NCBI GenBank assembly: GCA_015065885.1
Contig: SVPJ01000007.1
Coordinates: 1 to 60,213 of the forward strand
Length of the DNA: 60,213 nt
Source of the DNA: Oscillospiraceae bacterium
GTDB lineage: Bacteria > Bacillota > Clostridia > Oscillospirales > Acutalibacteraceae
Reading direction: 5' to 3'
The notes under the pieces were generated by a model. It had not been told where the DNA came from. It made no database searches and saw only the letters and a list, made by a program, of their open reading frames with translations. Position 1 is the first letter of the stretch. The number at the start of each line of letters is the position of its first letter. Positions 34,505 through 42,889 of this stretch are shown here, in pieces. Made by a program: the position numbers and the translations under genes.

Positions 34505-34532
34505 CGAGGGGGAGACCCCTCGTTAAAATTTA
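34502..34532 (+). terminator. Terminator after feoB
   Basis: TAACGAGGGG (34502-34511) and CCCCTCGTTA (34516-34525) form a perfect 10-bp stem; the T tract is weak. Confidence 0.7.
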
Positions 34533-34599
34533 TCCATAATGTTGACAAGCCCTTTCGTTTTATGATATCTTTTAATTAACGATTGCGCGGAGGTATAGG

Positions 34600-35070
34600 A
34601 TGAAACAACTGTTTTTGAAATATAAGGAAATGATACTGTATATCGTCTTTGGGGCGATCACCACGCTTGTGGATCTGGTGGTATACAAACTTTGTTGTGT
34701 GTTGTTCGGCACGGGGCTGTATCTCGTGTGGAACGTGGTCGCGTGGGCGGCGGCGGTGTTGACCGCGTTTTTCACCAACAAGCTGTGGGTGTTTGAAAGC
34801 AAAAGCTGGGCCCCTGCGGTGTTGCGGCGGGAACTACCTGCGTTTGTGGGTGCGCGTGTGGCGTCTTTGCTGATCGCCGAAGCGGGAATGTTCGTTGCCA
34901 TTGATCTGTTGGGATGCGGCGTGTGGTCGATCTCCCTCCCGTTTATCACGGTGAACGGTCACGATATCTGTAAGATCCTCTTGCAGGTGATCGTGTTGAT
35001 ATTGAACTACATTTTCAGCAAATTAGTCATTTTCAAAAAGGAGAAGGACCACGATGGAACTGCAGGGTAA
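34600..35070 (+). CDS. GtrA-family membrane protein
   Basis: 156-residue protein with four transmembrane helices covering the GtrA domain: YIVFGAITTLVDLVVYKL, NVVAWAAAVLTAFFTNKLWV, a third around residues 86-106, and ILNYIFSKLVIF at the end. GtrA proteins are thought to flip or bind undecaprenyl-linked sugars for surface glycan decoration. It has a GGAGG site. A TTGACA at 34542-34547 is the likely -35, with an imperfect -10 (TATCTT, 18 bp spacing). It overlaps the next gene by 17 bases. Confidence 0.88.
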   Translation: MKQLFLKYKEMILYIVFGAITTLVDLVVYKLCCVLFGTGLYLVWNVVAWAAAVLTAFFTNKLWVFESKSWAPAVLRRELPAFVGARVASLLIAEAGMFVAIDLLGCGVWSISLPFITVNGHDICKILLQVIVLILNYIFSKLVIFKKEKDHDGTAG

Positions 35071-35710
35071 GAAGATCAATTTTTTAGGTGACAGTATCAC
35101 CGAAGGACACGGCACGTCGGCGGCGGGCAAAAAGTTCACCGATCTGTTGGCGGCAAACTACGGCGTGATTGCCCGCAACTACGGTATCGGCGGCACGCGC
35201 ATTGCGAAACAGCACACACCCTCGATCGAGCCGCGTTGGGATCAGGATTTCATTACCCGCGCAGCGGAAATGGATGCCGATGCCGATGCGGTGGTGGTGT
35301 TCGGCGGCACGAACGACTACGGTCACGGCGACGCCCCGCTGGGGACGATGAATGACCGCGACCCTCTTACTTTCTACGGTGCGTTGCACACGTTATACAG
35401 CGACCTTATCACCAAATATTCCGACAAGCCAATCGTGATCCTGACTCCGTTGCACCGTTGCAACGAACGCTCGCCCCGCGGCGATGGCGGCAAGCCGCAG
35501 GACGTGGCCCCGCTGAAGACTTACGTGGACATCATCCGCGAAGTGGCGGAGTATTACTCGCTGCCCGTACTGGATCTCTACAAAACAAGCGGTATGCAAC
35601 CCGAAGTGCCGGTCATTAAAGAGCGGTACGTCCCCGACGGTCTGCACCCGAACGACGCGGGTCACGTGATCTTGGCGGAAAAGATCGCGGGTTTTATGAA
35701 AGGACTGTAA
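35054..35710 (+). CDS. SGNH/GDSL hydrolase
   Basis: 218-residue esterase-fold protein. Block I is LGDSITEG (Ser14), block III FGGTNDYGHGDA, and block V DGLHPNDAGH supplies the Asp-His pair. No signal peptide, so it probably acts inside the cell, likely as a carbohydrate or lipid deacylase. The start overlaps gtrA and has AAGGAGAAGG within the gtrA 3' end. The next gene follows after 1 base, giving a gtrA-SGNH-nitroreductase operon. Confidence 0.88.
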   Translation: MELQGKKINFLGDSITEGHGTSAAGKKFTDLLAANYGVIARNYGIGGTRIAKQHTPSIEPRWDQDFITRAAEMDADADAVVVFGGTNDYGHGDAPLGTMNDRDPLTFYGALHTLYSDLITKYSDKPIVILTPLHRCNERSPRGDGGKPQDVAPLKTYVDIIREVAEYYSLPVLDLYKTSGMQPEVPVIKERYVPDGLHPNDAGHVILAEKIAGFMKGL

Positions 35711-35711
35711 T

Positions 35712-36242
35712 ATGGATTTTCATGAATTGATACACAAACGGCAGTCCTGCCGCTGTTACGACGCCGCCCGTGCGGTGGAGTCGGAAAAACTGAATGCCGT
35801 TCTCGAAGCGGCACGGCTGGCGCCCTCTGCCTGCAACGGACAGCCCTACCATATCACCGTATGCCACGGTGACAGCGCTCGCGCGGTCGCCAAAGCGACG
35901 ATGGGAATGGGGATGAATAAGTTTGCCGCGGATGCGCCCGTGATGCTCGTCATTTCGGAAGAGGCGTACGTCAAATCGGCGGCGGTGGGGGCGCGTGTGA
36001 AAAACAACGACTACCGCTCGATCGATATCGGTATCGTCACGGCGTATATCACCGCGGCGGCGACCGAGCAGGGACTTTCCACCTGCATTTTGGGTTGGTT
36101 GGACGACCAAAAGATCCGCACCTTGTGCGGACTTTCGCACCCCGTGCGGTTGGTCATCACGCTGGGATACGCCAAAGAGGGCGACCCGCTACGCGAGAAG
36201 AAGCGCAAAACGGCGGACGAATTGATCTCCGAAATACGGTAA
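35712..36242 (+). CDS. Nitroreductase-family protein
   Basis: 176-residue FMN-dependent nitroreductase-like protein: DFHELIHKRQSCRCYD at the N-terminus (the family's RRSxRxF-like FMN contact), EAARLAPSACNGQPYHI, and the C-terminal GYAKEGDPLREKKRK. The family reduces nitroaromatics, quinones or flavins with NAD(P)H; the physiological substrate is unknown. Last gene of the gtrA operon, followed by a terminator. Confidence 0.88.
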   Translation: MDFHELIHKRQSCRCYDAARAVESEKLNAVLEAARLAPSACNGQPYHITVCHGDSARAVAKATMGMGMNKFAADAPVMLVISEEAYVKSAAVGARVKNNDYRSIDIGIVTAYITAAATEQGLSTCILGWLDDQKIRTLCGLSHPVRLVITLGYAKEGDPLREKKRKTADELISEIR

Positions 36243-36249
36243 CAAAACG

Positions 36250-36278
36250 AGAAACCCGACTAAATATGTCGGGTTTCT
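36250..36278 (+). terminator. Terminator after the nitroreductase gene
   Basis: AGAAACCCGAC (36250-36260) pairs with GTCGGGTTTCT (36268-36278) with a 7-base loop. Confidence 0.85.
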
Positions 36279-36314
36279 TGTACTATATTGATGCGATCAT
36301 GCTCACGGTAGTGG

Positions 36315-36344
36315 TTGACATAGGTGTTGCAGATACGTTACAAT
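36315..36344 (+). promoter_or_regulatory. Promoter of glycyl-radical operon 2
   Basis: TTGACA (36315-36320), 18-bp spacer, TACAAT (36339-36344), upstream of the activase start at 36392. Confidence 0.85.
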
Positions 36345-36391
36345 GGGGGTGTGAGAAAGGCGGTATAGACTTTCCGGAAGGAGAAGATGTG

Positions 36392-37285
36392 ATGGGATGC
36401 GTGTTCGATATCCAGCGATTTTCGCTTCATGATGGGCCGGGGATTCGAACGACGGTGTTTTTGAAGGGCTGTCCGTTGCAATGCCGCTGGTGTCACAACC
36501 CGGAATCCAAGCGTCGTTCATCGGAATTGTTGTTCGATCAACGAAAATGCCTGCTTTGCGGGGCGTGTACCGCAACCTGCCCGACACACGCGCACGCGCT
36601 CGGGGCGAAGGAGCATACGGTTGATCGCGCCCGTTGCGTGGGATGTGGTGCGTGTGCCGCGGTCTGTCCCACGGGGTGTTTAGAACTTGTCGGTACGGAA
36701 CGCACGGTAGACGAGGTGCTTCGCGAGGTGATGCGCGACGCGGTGTTTTATCAAAACTCGGGCGGCGGCATCACGCTGTCGGGCGGTGAGCCGCTTTTGC
36801 AGTTCGATTTTACCTATTCGCTGCTTGCGGCAGCGAAGGCGCGTGGACTTCACACCTGCCTTGAGACCTGTGGGTTTGCGGATGCCGAAAAACTGCGGCG
36901 TATCGCCCCGCTGGTGGATATTTTTCTGTACGATTATAAGGAGAGCGACCGTGAGCGCCATCGGGCGTACACGGGTGTTTATAACGAGCAAATCTTGGCC
37001 AATCTCGCTATGTTGGACGAGACGGGCTGTTCGATCATTCTGCGTTGCCCGATCATTCCGACGCTGAATGACCGCACGGAGCATTTGGAGGCGATCGCCC
37101 GTCTGGCGGAGAAACTTTATCACGTGACGGAAATTCACGTGGAGCCGTATCACGCGCTCGGCGTGAGTAAATCGGCACGTTTGGGCGAAGAAAGTTTTCG
37201 GGCAGAGACTCCCGACGAGGAAACGGTGACGGCATGGGTGGCGGCGATTGCCGCCCACACGCACGTGCCCGTTCGAAAGGCGTGA
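36392..37285 (+). CDS. Glycyl-radical enzyme activase 2 (radical SAM)
   Basis: 297-residue radical SAM activase. The SAM cluster motif is CPLQCRWCHNPE. Two full ferredoxin-type 4Fe-4S motifs follow (CLLCGACTATCP and CVGCGACAAVCP), then LSGGEPLLQ. This two-cluster form is the usual one for activases of glycyl-radical eliminases and lyases. ATG 36392 lies 8 bases after GGAAGGAG; GTG 36389 is an alternative. First gene of an operon in which the AraC regulator comes second and the enzyme third. Confidence 0.93.
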   Translation: MGCVFDIQRFSLHDGPGIRTTVFLKGCPLQCRWCHNPESKRRSSELLFDQRKCLLCGACTATCPTHAHALGAKEHTVDRARCVGCGACAAVCPTGCLELVGTERTVDEVLREVMRDAVFYQNSGGGITLSGGEPLLQFDFTYSLLAAAKARGLHTCLETCGFADAEKLRRIAPLVDIFLYDYKESDRERHRAYTGVYNEQILANLAMLDETGCSIILRCPIIPTLNDRTEHLEAIARLAEKLYHVTEIHVEPYHALGVSKSARLGEESFRAETPDEETVTAWVAAIAAHTHVPVRKA

Positions 37286-37289
37286 ATCT

Positions 37290-38120
37290 ATGGAAGAGCG
37301 ATTTGTAGAGTATGCCGAAGAGGGCGCCGATTTTTATATTGCCGATCTTTTATGGGAGGACGGCGGCCGTATTGCGGTGCACACGCACGATTTCTATGAG
37401 ATGTTTTTCGTAATGCAAGGCGAATTTTCCGAAACGGCAAACGGGAGGGTGCACACGGTACGGCGACGGTATCTGCACGTTATGTCTCCGAACGATTCCC
37501 ATGGGTTCTACGCACCGTCGGGTTACGGAAAGCCTTGCGTTTTGCGAAATATAGTAGTCAAGACGACGCGGTTCGAACAGACGCTACAAAAAGCGGGTCT
37601 GTCCACGGAATCGGTATGTGGGTATCATGTGTTGGACGAGCACGTGTTCCTTTCTTGTGTGAAAAAGACCGACCTTGTATTCGGTACGTTTCCGTGCGGA
37701 AAGACGTTCGATTTTTTGATGCAGAACGTGTTGGAGGATATCTTGGCGGCGACTGTGCAGAAAGGCGGCGTGGACGAACACGCGCCGCAATGGCTGAAAA
37801 CGGTGTGCGCGGCGATGGCGGAAGAAGAAAACCTGCAGTTAGGTCTGCCGCGCTTGCGTGCGTTGGCGAATCGGTCCCCCGAACACGTCAACCGTTCCTT
37901 TCAAAAATTTTGTCAGATGTCACCTACCGAATACATAAATTCATTGCGATTGGAGTTGGCGGCACGGTTACTGCAGATGAGTGAGGATCGGGTTTTAGAT
38001 GTTGCCTTTCGTTGCGGATTTGGCAGTGTGTCGTATTTTAATCGTCGGTTTAAAGAACGATACGGCACGACACCGCAACAATACCGCGAAAGCCGCAAAC
38101 GGCTGTTTATGTCGTTATAA
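37290..38120 (+). CDS. AraC-family regulator of glycyl-radical operon 2
   Basis: 276-residue AraC regulator. The N-terminal cupin shows RIAVHTHDFYEMFFVMQGEF and HVMSPNDSHGFYAPSG, a layout like ChbR/RhaR-type sugar sensors; the C-terminal double helix-turn-helix has LRALANRSPEHVNRSFQKF and VAFRCGFGSVSYFNRRFKER. It sits between activase and enzyme in the same operon (4 and 22 bases apart), so it would control its own synthesis. The effector is unknown. Confidence 0.87.
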   Translation: MEERFVEYAEEGADFYIADLLWEDGGRIAVHTHDFYEMFFVMQGEFSETANGRVHTVRRRYLHVMSPNDSHGFYAPSGYGKPCVLRNIVVKTTRFEQTLQKAGLSTESVCGYHVLDEHVFLSCVKKTDLVFGTFPCGKTFDFLMQNVLEDILAATVQKGGVDEHAPQWLKTVCAAMAEEENLQLGLPRLRALANRSPEHVNRSFQKFCQMSPTEYINSLRLELAARLLQMSEDRVLDVAFRCGFGSVSYFNRRFKERYGTTPQQYRESRKRLFMSL

Positions 38121-38142
38121 CAAGCGAAAGGAAGGGTGGATC

Positions 38143-40398
38143 ATGAGAACATCTTATCGACCGTTTGAGAGAGAGTTGGAGTTTACCGCACGATACCGTG
38201 CTTTTGCCGAAAAAAGCAAGACCGAACGGGAACTTGCCGTTTTGGAATGTCAGTTGGCACACTATTTCGTGCCGCCGCATGAGGGGGATCTTTTAGCCGG
38301 ACGTATCGATCGCCCGCTGATCACTTTTTCGCCTTGCCTCGAAGGAGACGGCATTGATAAAGTGGGATATGCCATCGATGAAGCGGCGTGTGAGCAGTTG
38401 TTACGACAGATCGAAGGCGACCCTGCCTACGATGAAGCGTATCTTGCCTCTGTGCGGGAGATGCTGACCTTCTGGCACACCGAAAATACCAATGCCAAAG
38501 TGCGTCGTCGGTTTCCCGCCGACTGGGCGTTTGCCGTGCCGTCGGACGATTATATCGGGTATCGGGCGGCGATCCATCCGATATACCGCCTGGCGGGTCT
38601 GCACTTGGATTTTAAAAAACTGTACCGTCTGGGGCTTTGTGGATTGCAAGATGAACTGCGCACGCTGGGTGCTGATGCCGGGGAAGAAAAGCGGGAGTTT
38701 TACACGGCATGTATCCGTATGTTGGAATATGTGAAAGCCATCTTTTCGGCTTATGCCGAGGAGGTTTGGGAGATGCTTTCGACGTGCGATGACACTGCAA
38801 GGCGCGAGGAACTGACAAAGATGCATCGCTGTCTTGTGAATCTGACAGCGGCACCGCCCGCCGACTTCCGTGAGGCGTTGCAGTTGCAGGTCATCTATAT
38901 GCTCGCGGGACGTTTTGTGGAACTTGGACGCGTGGATGAATATATGCAGGAGATCTATCACCGCAGTGTGCGTGAGGGCACCGTTACCCGTGAGGAGGCA
39001 GTGCGCTTGCTTGACAATATGTTCACCCTTCTTCATGAGGAACACGGTCGGGATACCCGCGTCATTATCGGCGGTGTGGGGCGGAAAGACCCTGTCGCTT
39101 CCGATGCGTTTGCCGACGTGATGTTGGACGTGTTGGAACGCCGTCGCTTCTGCTTTTACCCACAGATCAGTCTGCGCTGTCATGCGGGGATGAATACGGC
39201 GCTGTACGAGCGGTCGCTCGACTTACTTGGTCGGGGTTATCCCTTCCCGCTGTTGTATAACGACGACGTGAACGTTCCGTCGGTTATGCGAGCAATGGAC
39301 GTCTCCCGCCCGACAGCGGAACAGTACAGTTTCTTCGGTTGCGGTGAGTTCATGCTGGATCGCCGCAGTATCGGCACACCTAACACGGCGTTGAATATTG
39401 CCAAAGTGTTGGAACTCACCCTGTATAACGGCTTTGATCCCTTGACGGGGGAACGCTTAGGATTACAAACGGGTGCGTTTACCGACAAGACCTCTTTTGA
39501 GGAGTTGGTGCAGCGTTTCAAAACGCAGATCGATTTCTTTTGCGGTGCGGCAGGTGCGGTGCAGGAGATGATCTATGATGTCTGTGCCGAGGAAGGCACG
39601 TTCCTGCAGGCAAGTTTGCTGTTGGAGGATTGTCCTGCTCGCGGGAAAGGGTTCTTAGACGGTGGTATCCGCCACCTGGGCGGTACGGTGGAAACTTACG
39701 GTAACGTGACGGCATACGACAGTCTGGTGGCAATTCGCACGGCGGTGTATGAGGAAAAGCAACTGACGGCAACACGCTTGCTGCAGGCATTGCGCACCAA
39801 CTTTACCGAGGACGAGGTGGCGCAGCAGTATTTGCGCCGTGCTCCGAAATTCGGAAACGACGATCCGCGCGCGGACGATTTGGCGGCAGAATTGCACGAA
39901 TACATCTGTGAAGGTATCCGCAAGCAACGGGAAAACACGCGGTTGGACTCCTTCCTGGCGGTGGTCATCAACAACAGCATGAATGTAACGCTCGGAAAAC
40001 ACGTGGATGCGACACCCGACGGACGGTTCGCGAACGACGGCTTGTCCAATGCGAACAATCCGAGCAACGGGTGCGACACACACGGGCTTACGGCACTGAT
40101 ACGTTCAATGACCAAAATGGATACTTCCATTCACGCCTGCGGCAACCAAAATCTCAAGGTGTCGCCTTCGCTGTTCCAAAACGGCGGTGCGGGAATTCAA
40201 GCGGTCGTGTCTTCGTTCTTTGCCTTGGGCGGTCAACAACTCAATTTGAGCGTGGTCGATCAAGCGGCGTTGGAAGATGCGATGCAGCATCCCGAAAAGC
40301 ACGGAGATATCATCGTGCGGGTGGGCGGCTTCTCGGCGCGGTTCGTTACGTTGGCACCCGAAGTGCAATGCGACGTTTTAAAACGTACGGCGTACTGA
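38143..40398 (+). CDS. Glycyl-radical enzyme 2, substrate unknown
   Basis: 751-residue pyruvate-formate-lyase-like glycyl-radical enzyme. The thiyl cysteine is Cys400 in FFGCGEFML and the radical glycine is Gly729 in RVGGFSARF near the C-terminus. GCGE and GGF differ from the usual GCVE and (A/S)GY, so this is not a textbook member; the substrate is not readable. The upstream activase has two extra Fe-S clusters. The ATG at 38143 follows AAAGGAAGG. A frame extends further upstream into the AraC gene but lacks a ribosome site. The product is probably made anaerobically under AraC control. Confidence 0.9.
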   Translation: MRTSYRPFERELEFTARYRAFAEKSKTERELAVLECQLAHYFVPPHEGDLLAGRIDRPLITFSPCLEGDGIDKVGYAIDEAACEQLLRQIEGDPAYDEAYLASVREMLTFWHTENTNAKVRRRFPADWAFAVPSDDYIGYRAAIHPIYRLAGLHLDFKKLYRLGLCGLQDELRTLGADAGEEKREFYTACIRMLEYVKAIFSAYAEEVWEMLSTCDDTARREELTKMHRCLVNLTAAPPADFREALQLQVIYMLAGRFVELGRVDEYMQEIYHRSVREGTVTREEAVRLLDNMFTLLHEEHGRDTRVIIGGVGRKDPVASDAFADVMLDVLERRRFCFYPQISLRCHAGMNTALYERSLDLLGRGYPFPLLYNDDVNVPSVMRAMDVSRPTAEQYSFFGCGEFMLDRRSIGTPNTALNIAKVLELTLYNGFDPLTGERLGLQTGAFTDKTSFEELVQRFKTQIDFFCGAAGAVQEMIYDVCAEEGTFLQASLLLEDCPARGKGFLDGGIRHLGGTVETYGNVTAYDSLVAIRTAVYEEKQLTATRLLQALRTNFTEDEVAQQYLRRAPKFGNDDPRADDLAAELHEYICEGIRKQRENTRLDSFLAVVINNSMNVTLGKHVDATPDGRFANDGLSNANNPSNGCDTHGLTALIRSMTKMDTSIHACGNQNLKVSPSLFQNGGAGIQAVVSSFFALGGQQLNLSVVDQAALEDAMQHPEKHGDIIVRVGGFSARFVTLAPEVQCDVLKRTAY

Positions 40399-40483
40399 GC
40401 TTTTAGAAGCTATCATAAATGTGCTTGATTTTTTGTATGGTGTGTGTTATTTTGAACTCAACACATGAAACGAAGGTGAGAGC

Positions 40484-40809
40484 ATGCAAAAGATCGACGT
40501 TGCGGCGTATATTTGGCCTGCCTATACGGGGCAGGAATTACGCACCCGTATTTCCCGCACGTATCCATCGGGTGGGATAACAACCCGCGTTTCAGCACCT
40601 TCCGTCCGGGTATCGTGAAGAATAACACGCCCGCCAACTTTAAAACGGCACTGCAAAAAGCCAAGGCCTTCTGTGAAGAACACGGTCTGTCGATGGTGAC
40701 GATCAACAGTTGGAACGAGTGGACCGAAACGAGTTATTTGGAGCCCGACGACCTGTACGGTTACGGGTATCTCGATGCCGTGCGCGACGTGTTTTCAGAA
40801 AAGGAATAA
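40484..40809 (+). pseudogene. WbsX/GH99-like gene with internal deletion
   Basis: The first 24 codons from ATG 40484 (GAAGGTGAG site upstream) read KIDVAAYIWPAYTG followed by RTRI, the typical N-terminus of the WbsX glycosyltransferase/GH99-like family. In another frame the sequence then continues as YFPHVSIGWDNNPRF, TINSWNEWTETSYLEPDD and GYGYLDAVRDVF, the family's C-terminus, ending at 40809. The zero frame stops after about 43 codons. About 250 residues of the normal roughly 360 are missing, with the join near 40540-40560. The remnant still has a start site and a terminator. No intact copy is seen in the window. Confidence 0.85.
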
Positions 40810-40811
40810 TC

Positions 40812-40846
40812 AAAAGCCCTTGTGTTTTTTCGACACAAGGGCTTTT
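40812..40846. terminator. Bidirectional terminator
   Basis: AAAAGCCCTTGTGT (40812-40825) pairs with ACACAAGGGCTTTT (40833-40846) between the WbsX remnant and the convergent GH3 gene, whose stop is only 4 bases away. Confidence 0.9.
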
Positions 40847-40849
40847 CGC

Positions 40850-42712
40850 TTAAAACGGTACGGTTTTACTTTCGCCGGCTTTCAAAAATACTTTTTTGAA
40901 TCCGCAGAGGTTTTTGTGCGGGATGTATTCAAACCGCAAAACGGTGTAATTTACGTCGTATTCACCGCGGTTTTCCAACGTGACGGTGCGCTCGTCTGCC
41001 CAATTTTCGCGGATATCCGAATAGGTAAGTCCGTGACCGAAGGGGAAGACCGCCTCGCCTTTGAAAAACTTATAGGTGCGGTTTTCCATCGAGTAATCTT
41101 CAAACGGCGGCAGATCGTCTGCCGAGCGGTAGAAGGTGACAGGCAAGCGACCCGAAGGGGATACTTTGCCGAACAGCACGTCTGCCAGTGCGTTGCCGCC
41201 CTCGGCGCCGGGGTAAAAGCATTGCAGAACAGCGGCGCAGTGTTCTTTGGCGAAGGACAAGTCTACACAACTGCCGCTGACGTTTACGAGGATCACGGGT
41301 TTGCCCACGGCAACGATCGTTTCAAGCAGTTCGCGTTGCGGGCGGGGAAGGTCGAGCGTGGCACGGTCGCCGCTCATATCGGCGTTGTACGCGTCACCTT
41401 CTTCGCCTTCCATCTGCGGGTTTAACCCGAGACACAATATAACTGCGTCTGCCTGCCGCGCGGTAATGACGGCTTCGTTCAATGCGTAGTCGTTTCGGCT
41501 CTCCCATATATCCGAGCCGCGGGCGTACAGCACGCGGGCATCGGTACCGTCTTGTATGCCGCGCAACAGCGTAGCATAGCGAGCGGGCGTGCCGTTGTAA
41601 TTGCCGAGCAAGACGTTGGTCGCATCCGCGTTCGGGCCGATGACTGCCAGTGTTTTTGCGTTTTTCAGCGGCAGTACGCCGTCGTTCTTCAAAAGTACGA
41701 TGCTCTCCCCGGCCATACGGCGGTTGAGGGCGCGATGCGCTTCACAATCCACCACGTCGTAGGGGATGGCGTCGTATTCGCAATCGGTGTCAAATTGTCC
41801 CAAACGGAAACGTGCGGTGAGCAACTGCTCGACTGCGGCGGTGATCGTCTCTTCGTCAATGAGACCCAGCGCCACGGCGGTTTTCAACCATTTATACGCT
41901 GTGCCGCAGTTCAGTTGACACCCGTTGTTTACCGCCAGTGCTGCACTCTCGGCTTCGTTGGCGGTCACCTTGTGGTGGTTGTTGATGTCGCAAATGGCAC
42001 CGCAATCCGACACCACATAACCGTCAAACCCAAACTCGCCGTACAAAATGTCGCCGAGCAAGGTGGGGGAGGCGCAACACGGCTCACCGTTTACGCGGTT
42101 GTACGCTCCCATAACAGCGGAAGGCTTCGCGTGTTCGATACAGTAGCGAAACGCCCACAAATAGGTTTCGTACAGGTCTTTTTCACCCACGACCGCATTG
42201 AAAGCGTGCCGTCCCGCTTCGGGACCGCTGTGTACCGCAAAATGCTTGAGCGTCGCATCCAATTTGCGATATTTGCCGTTCCCTTGCAGACCGCGGATGA
42301 ACGCCGTACCCATGCGGGCGGTGAGGTACGGGTCTTCACCGTAGGTCTCGTGTCCGCGACCCCAACGCGGGTCACGGAAGATGTTGATATTGGGCGACCA
42401 AAAGGTAAGCCCTTGGTAAATGTCGGTGTGACCGAAACTTTTATATTGGTTATATTTGGCACGCGCTTCGTCCGAAACGGCGGTTGCAACCGTGTGCAGC
42501 AACTCTTCGTCAAACGAGGCCGCCATGCCGATGGCTTGCGGGAATACGGTTGCCGTGCCTGCGCGTGCCACACCGTGTAAGCATTCGTTCCACCAGTTGT
42601 AGGCGGGAACGCCCAGCCGTTCAATAGCAGGGGCGTCGTACACCATCTGCGACAGCTTTTCCGCTAAGGTCATCTGCGATACCAGTGCTTTTGCCCGTTC
42701 TTCAAACGTCAT
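40850..42712 (-). CDS. GH3 glycosidase (beta-glucosidase/xylosidase type), short C-terminus
   Basis: 620-residue GH3 enzyme without signal peptide. YNWWNECLHGVARAG and the HFAVHSGPE segment are typical; the nucleophile Asp is in GYVVSDCGAI. The second domain has VLLKNDGVLPL, GPNADATNVLLGNYNGTP and a PGAEGGNALADVLFG loop. A FnIII-like third domain begins near residue 570 but ends at GESKTVPF, well before the usual end, so the last beta strands are absent. ATG 42712 has GAGGTG upstream; a longer upstream frame overlaps the promoter. It probably cleaves imported beta-linked oligosaccharides. Confidence 0.9.
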   Translation of the reverse strand: MTFEERAKALVSQMTLAEKLSQMVYDAPAIERLGVPAYNWWNECLHGVARAGTATVFPQAIGMAASFDEELLHTVATAVSDEARAKYNQYKSFGHTDIYQGLTFWSPNINIFRDPRWGRGHETYGEDPYLTARMGTAFIRGLQGNGKYRKLDATLKHFAVHSGPEAGRHAFNAVVGEKDLYETYLWAFRYCIEHAKPSAVMGAYNRVNGEPCCASPTLLGDILYGEFGFDGYVVSDCGAICDINNHHKVTANEAESAALAVNNGCQLNCGTAYKWLKTAVALGLIDEETITAAVEQLLTARFRLGQFDTDCEYDAIPYDVVDCEAHRALNRRMAGESIVLLKNDGVLPLKNAKTLAVIGPNADATNVLLGNYNGTPARYATLLRGIQDGTDARVLYARGSDIWESRNDYALNEAVITARQADAVILCLGLNPQMEGEEGDAYNADMSGDRATLDLPRPQRELLETIVAVGKPVILVNVSGSCVDLSFAKEHCAAVLQCFYPGAEGGNALADVLFGKVSPSGRLPVTFYRSADDLPPFEDYSMENRTYKFFKGEAVFPFGHGLTYSDIRENWADERTVTLENRGEYDVNYTVLRFEYIPHKNLCGFKKVFLKAGESKTVPF

Positions 42713-42730
42713 CGATATCACCTCAAAGCC

Positions 42731-42759
42731 AGTATAACACAGCCAATACACCATGTAAA
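42731..42759 (-). promoter_or_regulatory. Promoter of the GH3 gene
   Basis: Minus-strand TTTACA (42754-42759), 17-bp spacer, TATACT (42731-42736). Confidence 0.8.
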
Positions 42760-42831
42760 TACAAAAGTTTGTGACGTTTTAAGACAAAATTATGTTTACA
42801 AAATATTCATAAAACCGCCATACTCGTGTAA

Positions 42832-42859
42832 CTGACGGTAAAATGTGGTATGCTACAAT
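42832..42859 (+). promoter_or_regulatory. Probable promoter of the ABC fusion gene
   Basis: TACAAT at 42854-42859 with CTGACG (42832-42837) as the best -35, 16-bp spacer. The -35 is weak. Confidence 0.5.
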
Positions 42860-42889
42860 ACGGACGTAAAGAAAATGGGGGTATTTTTC

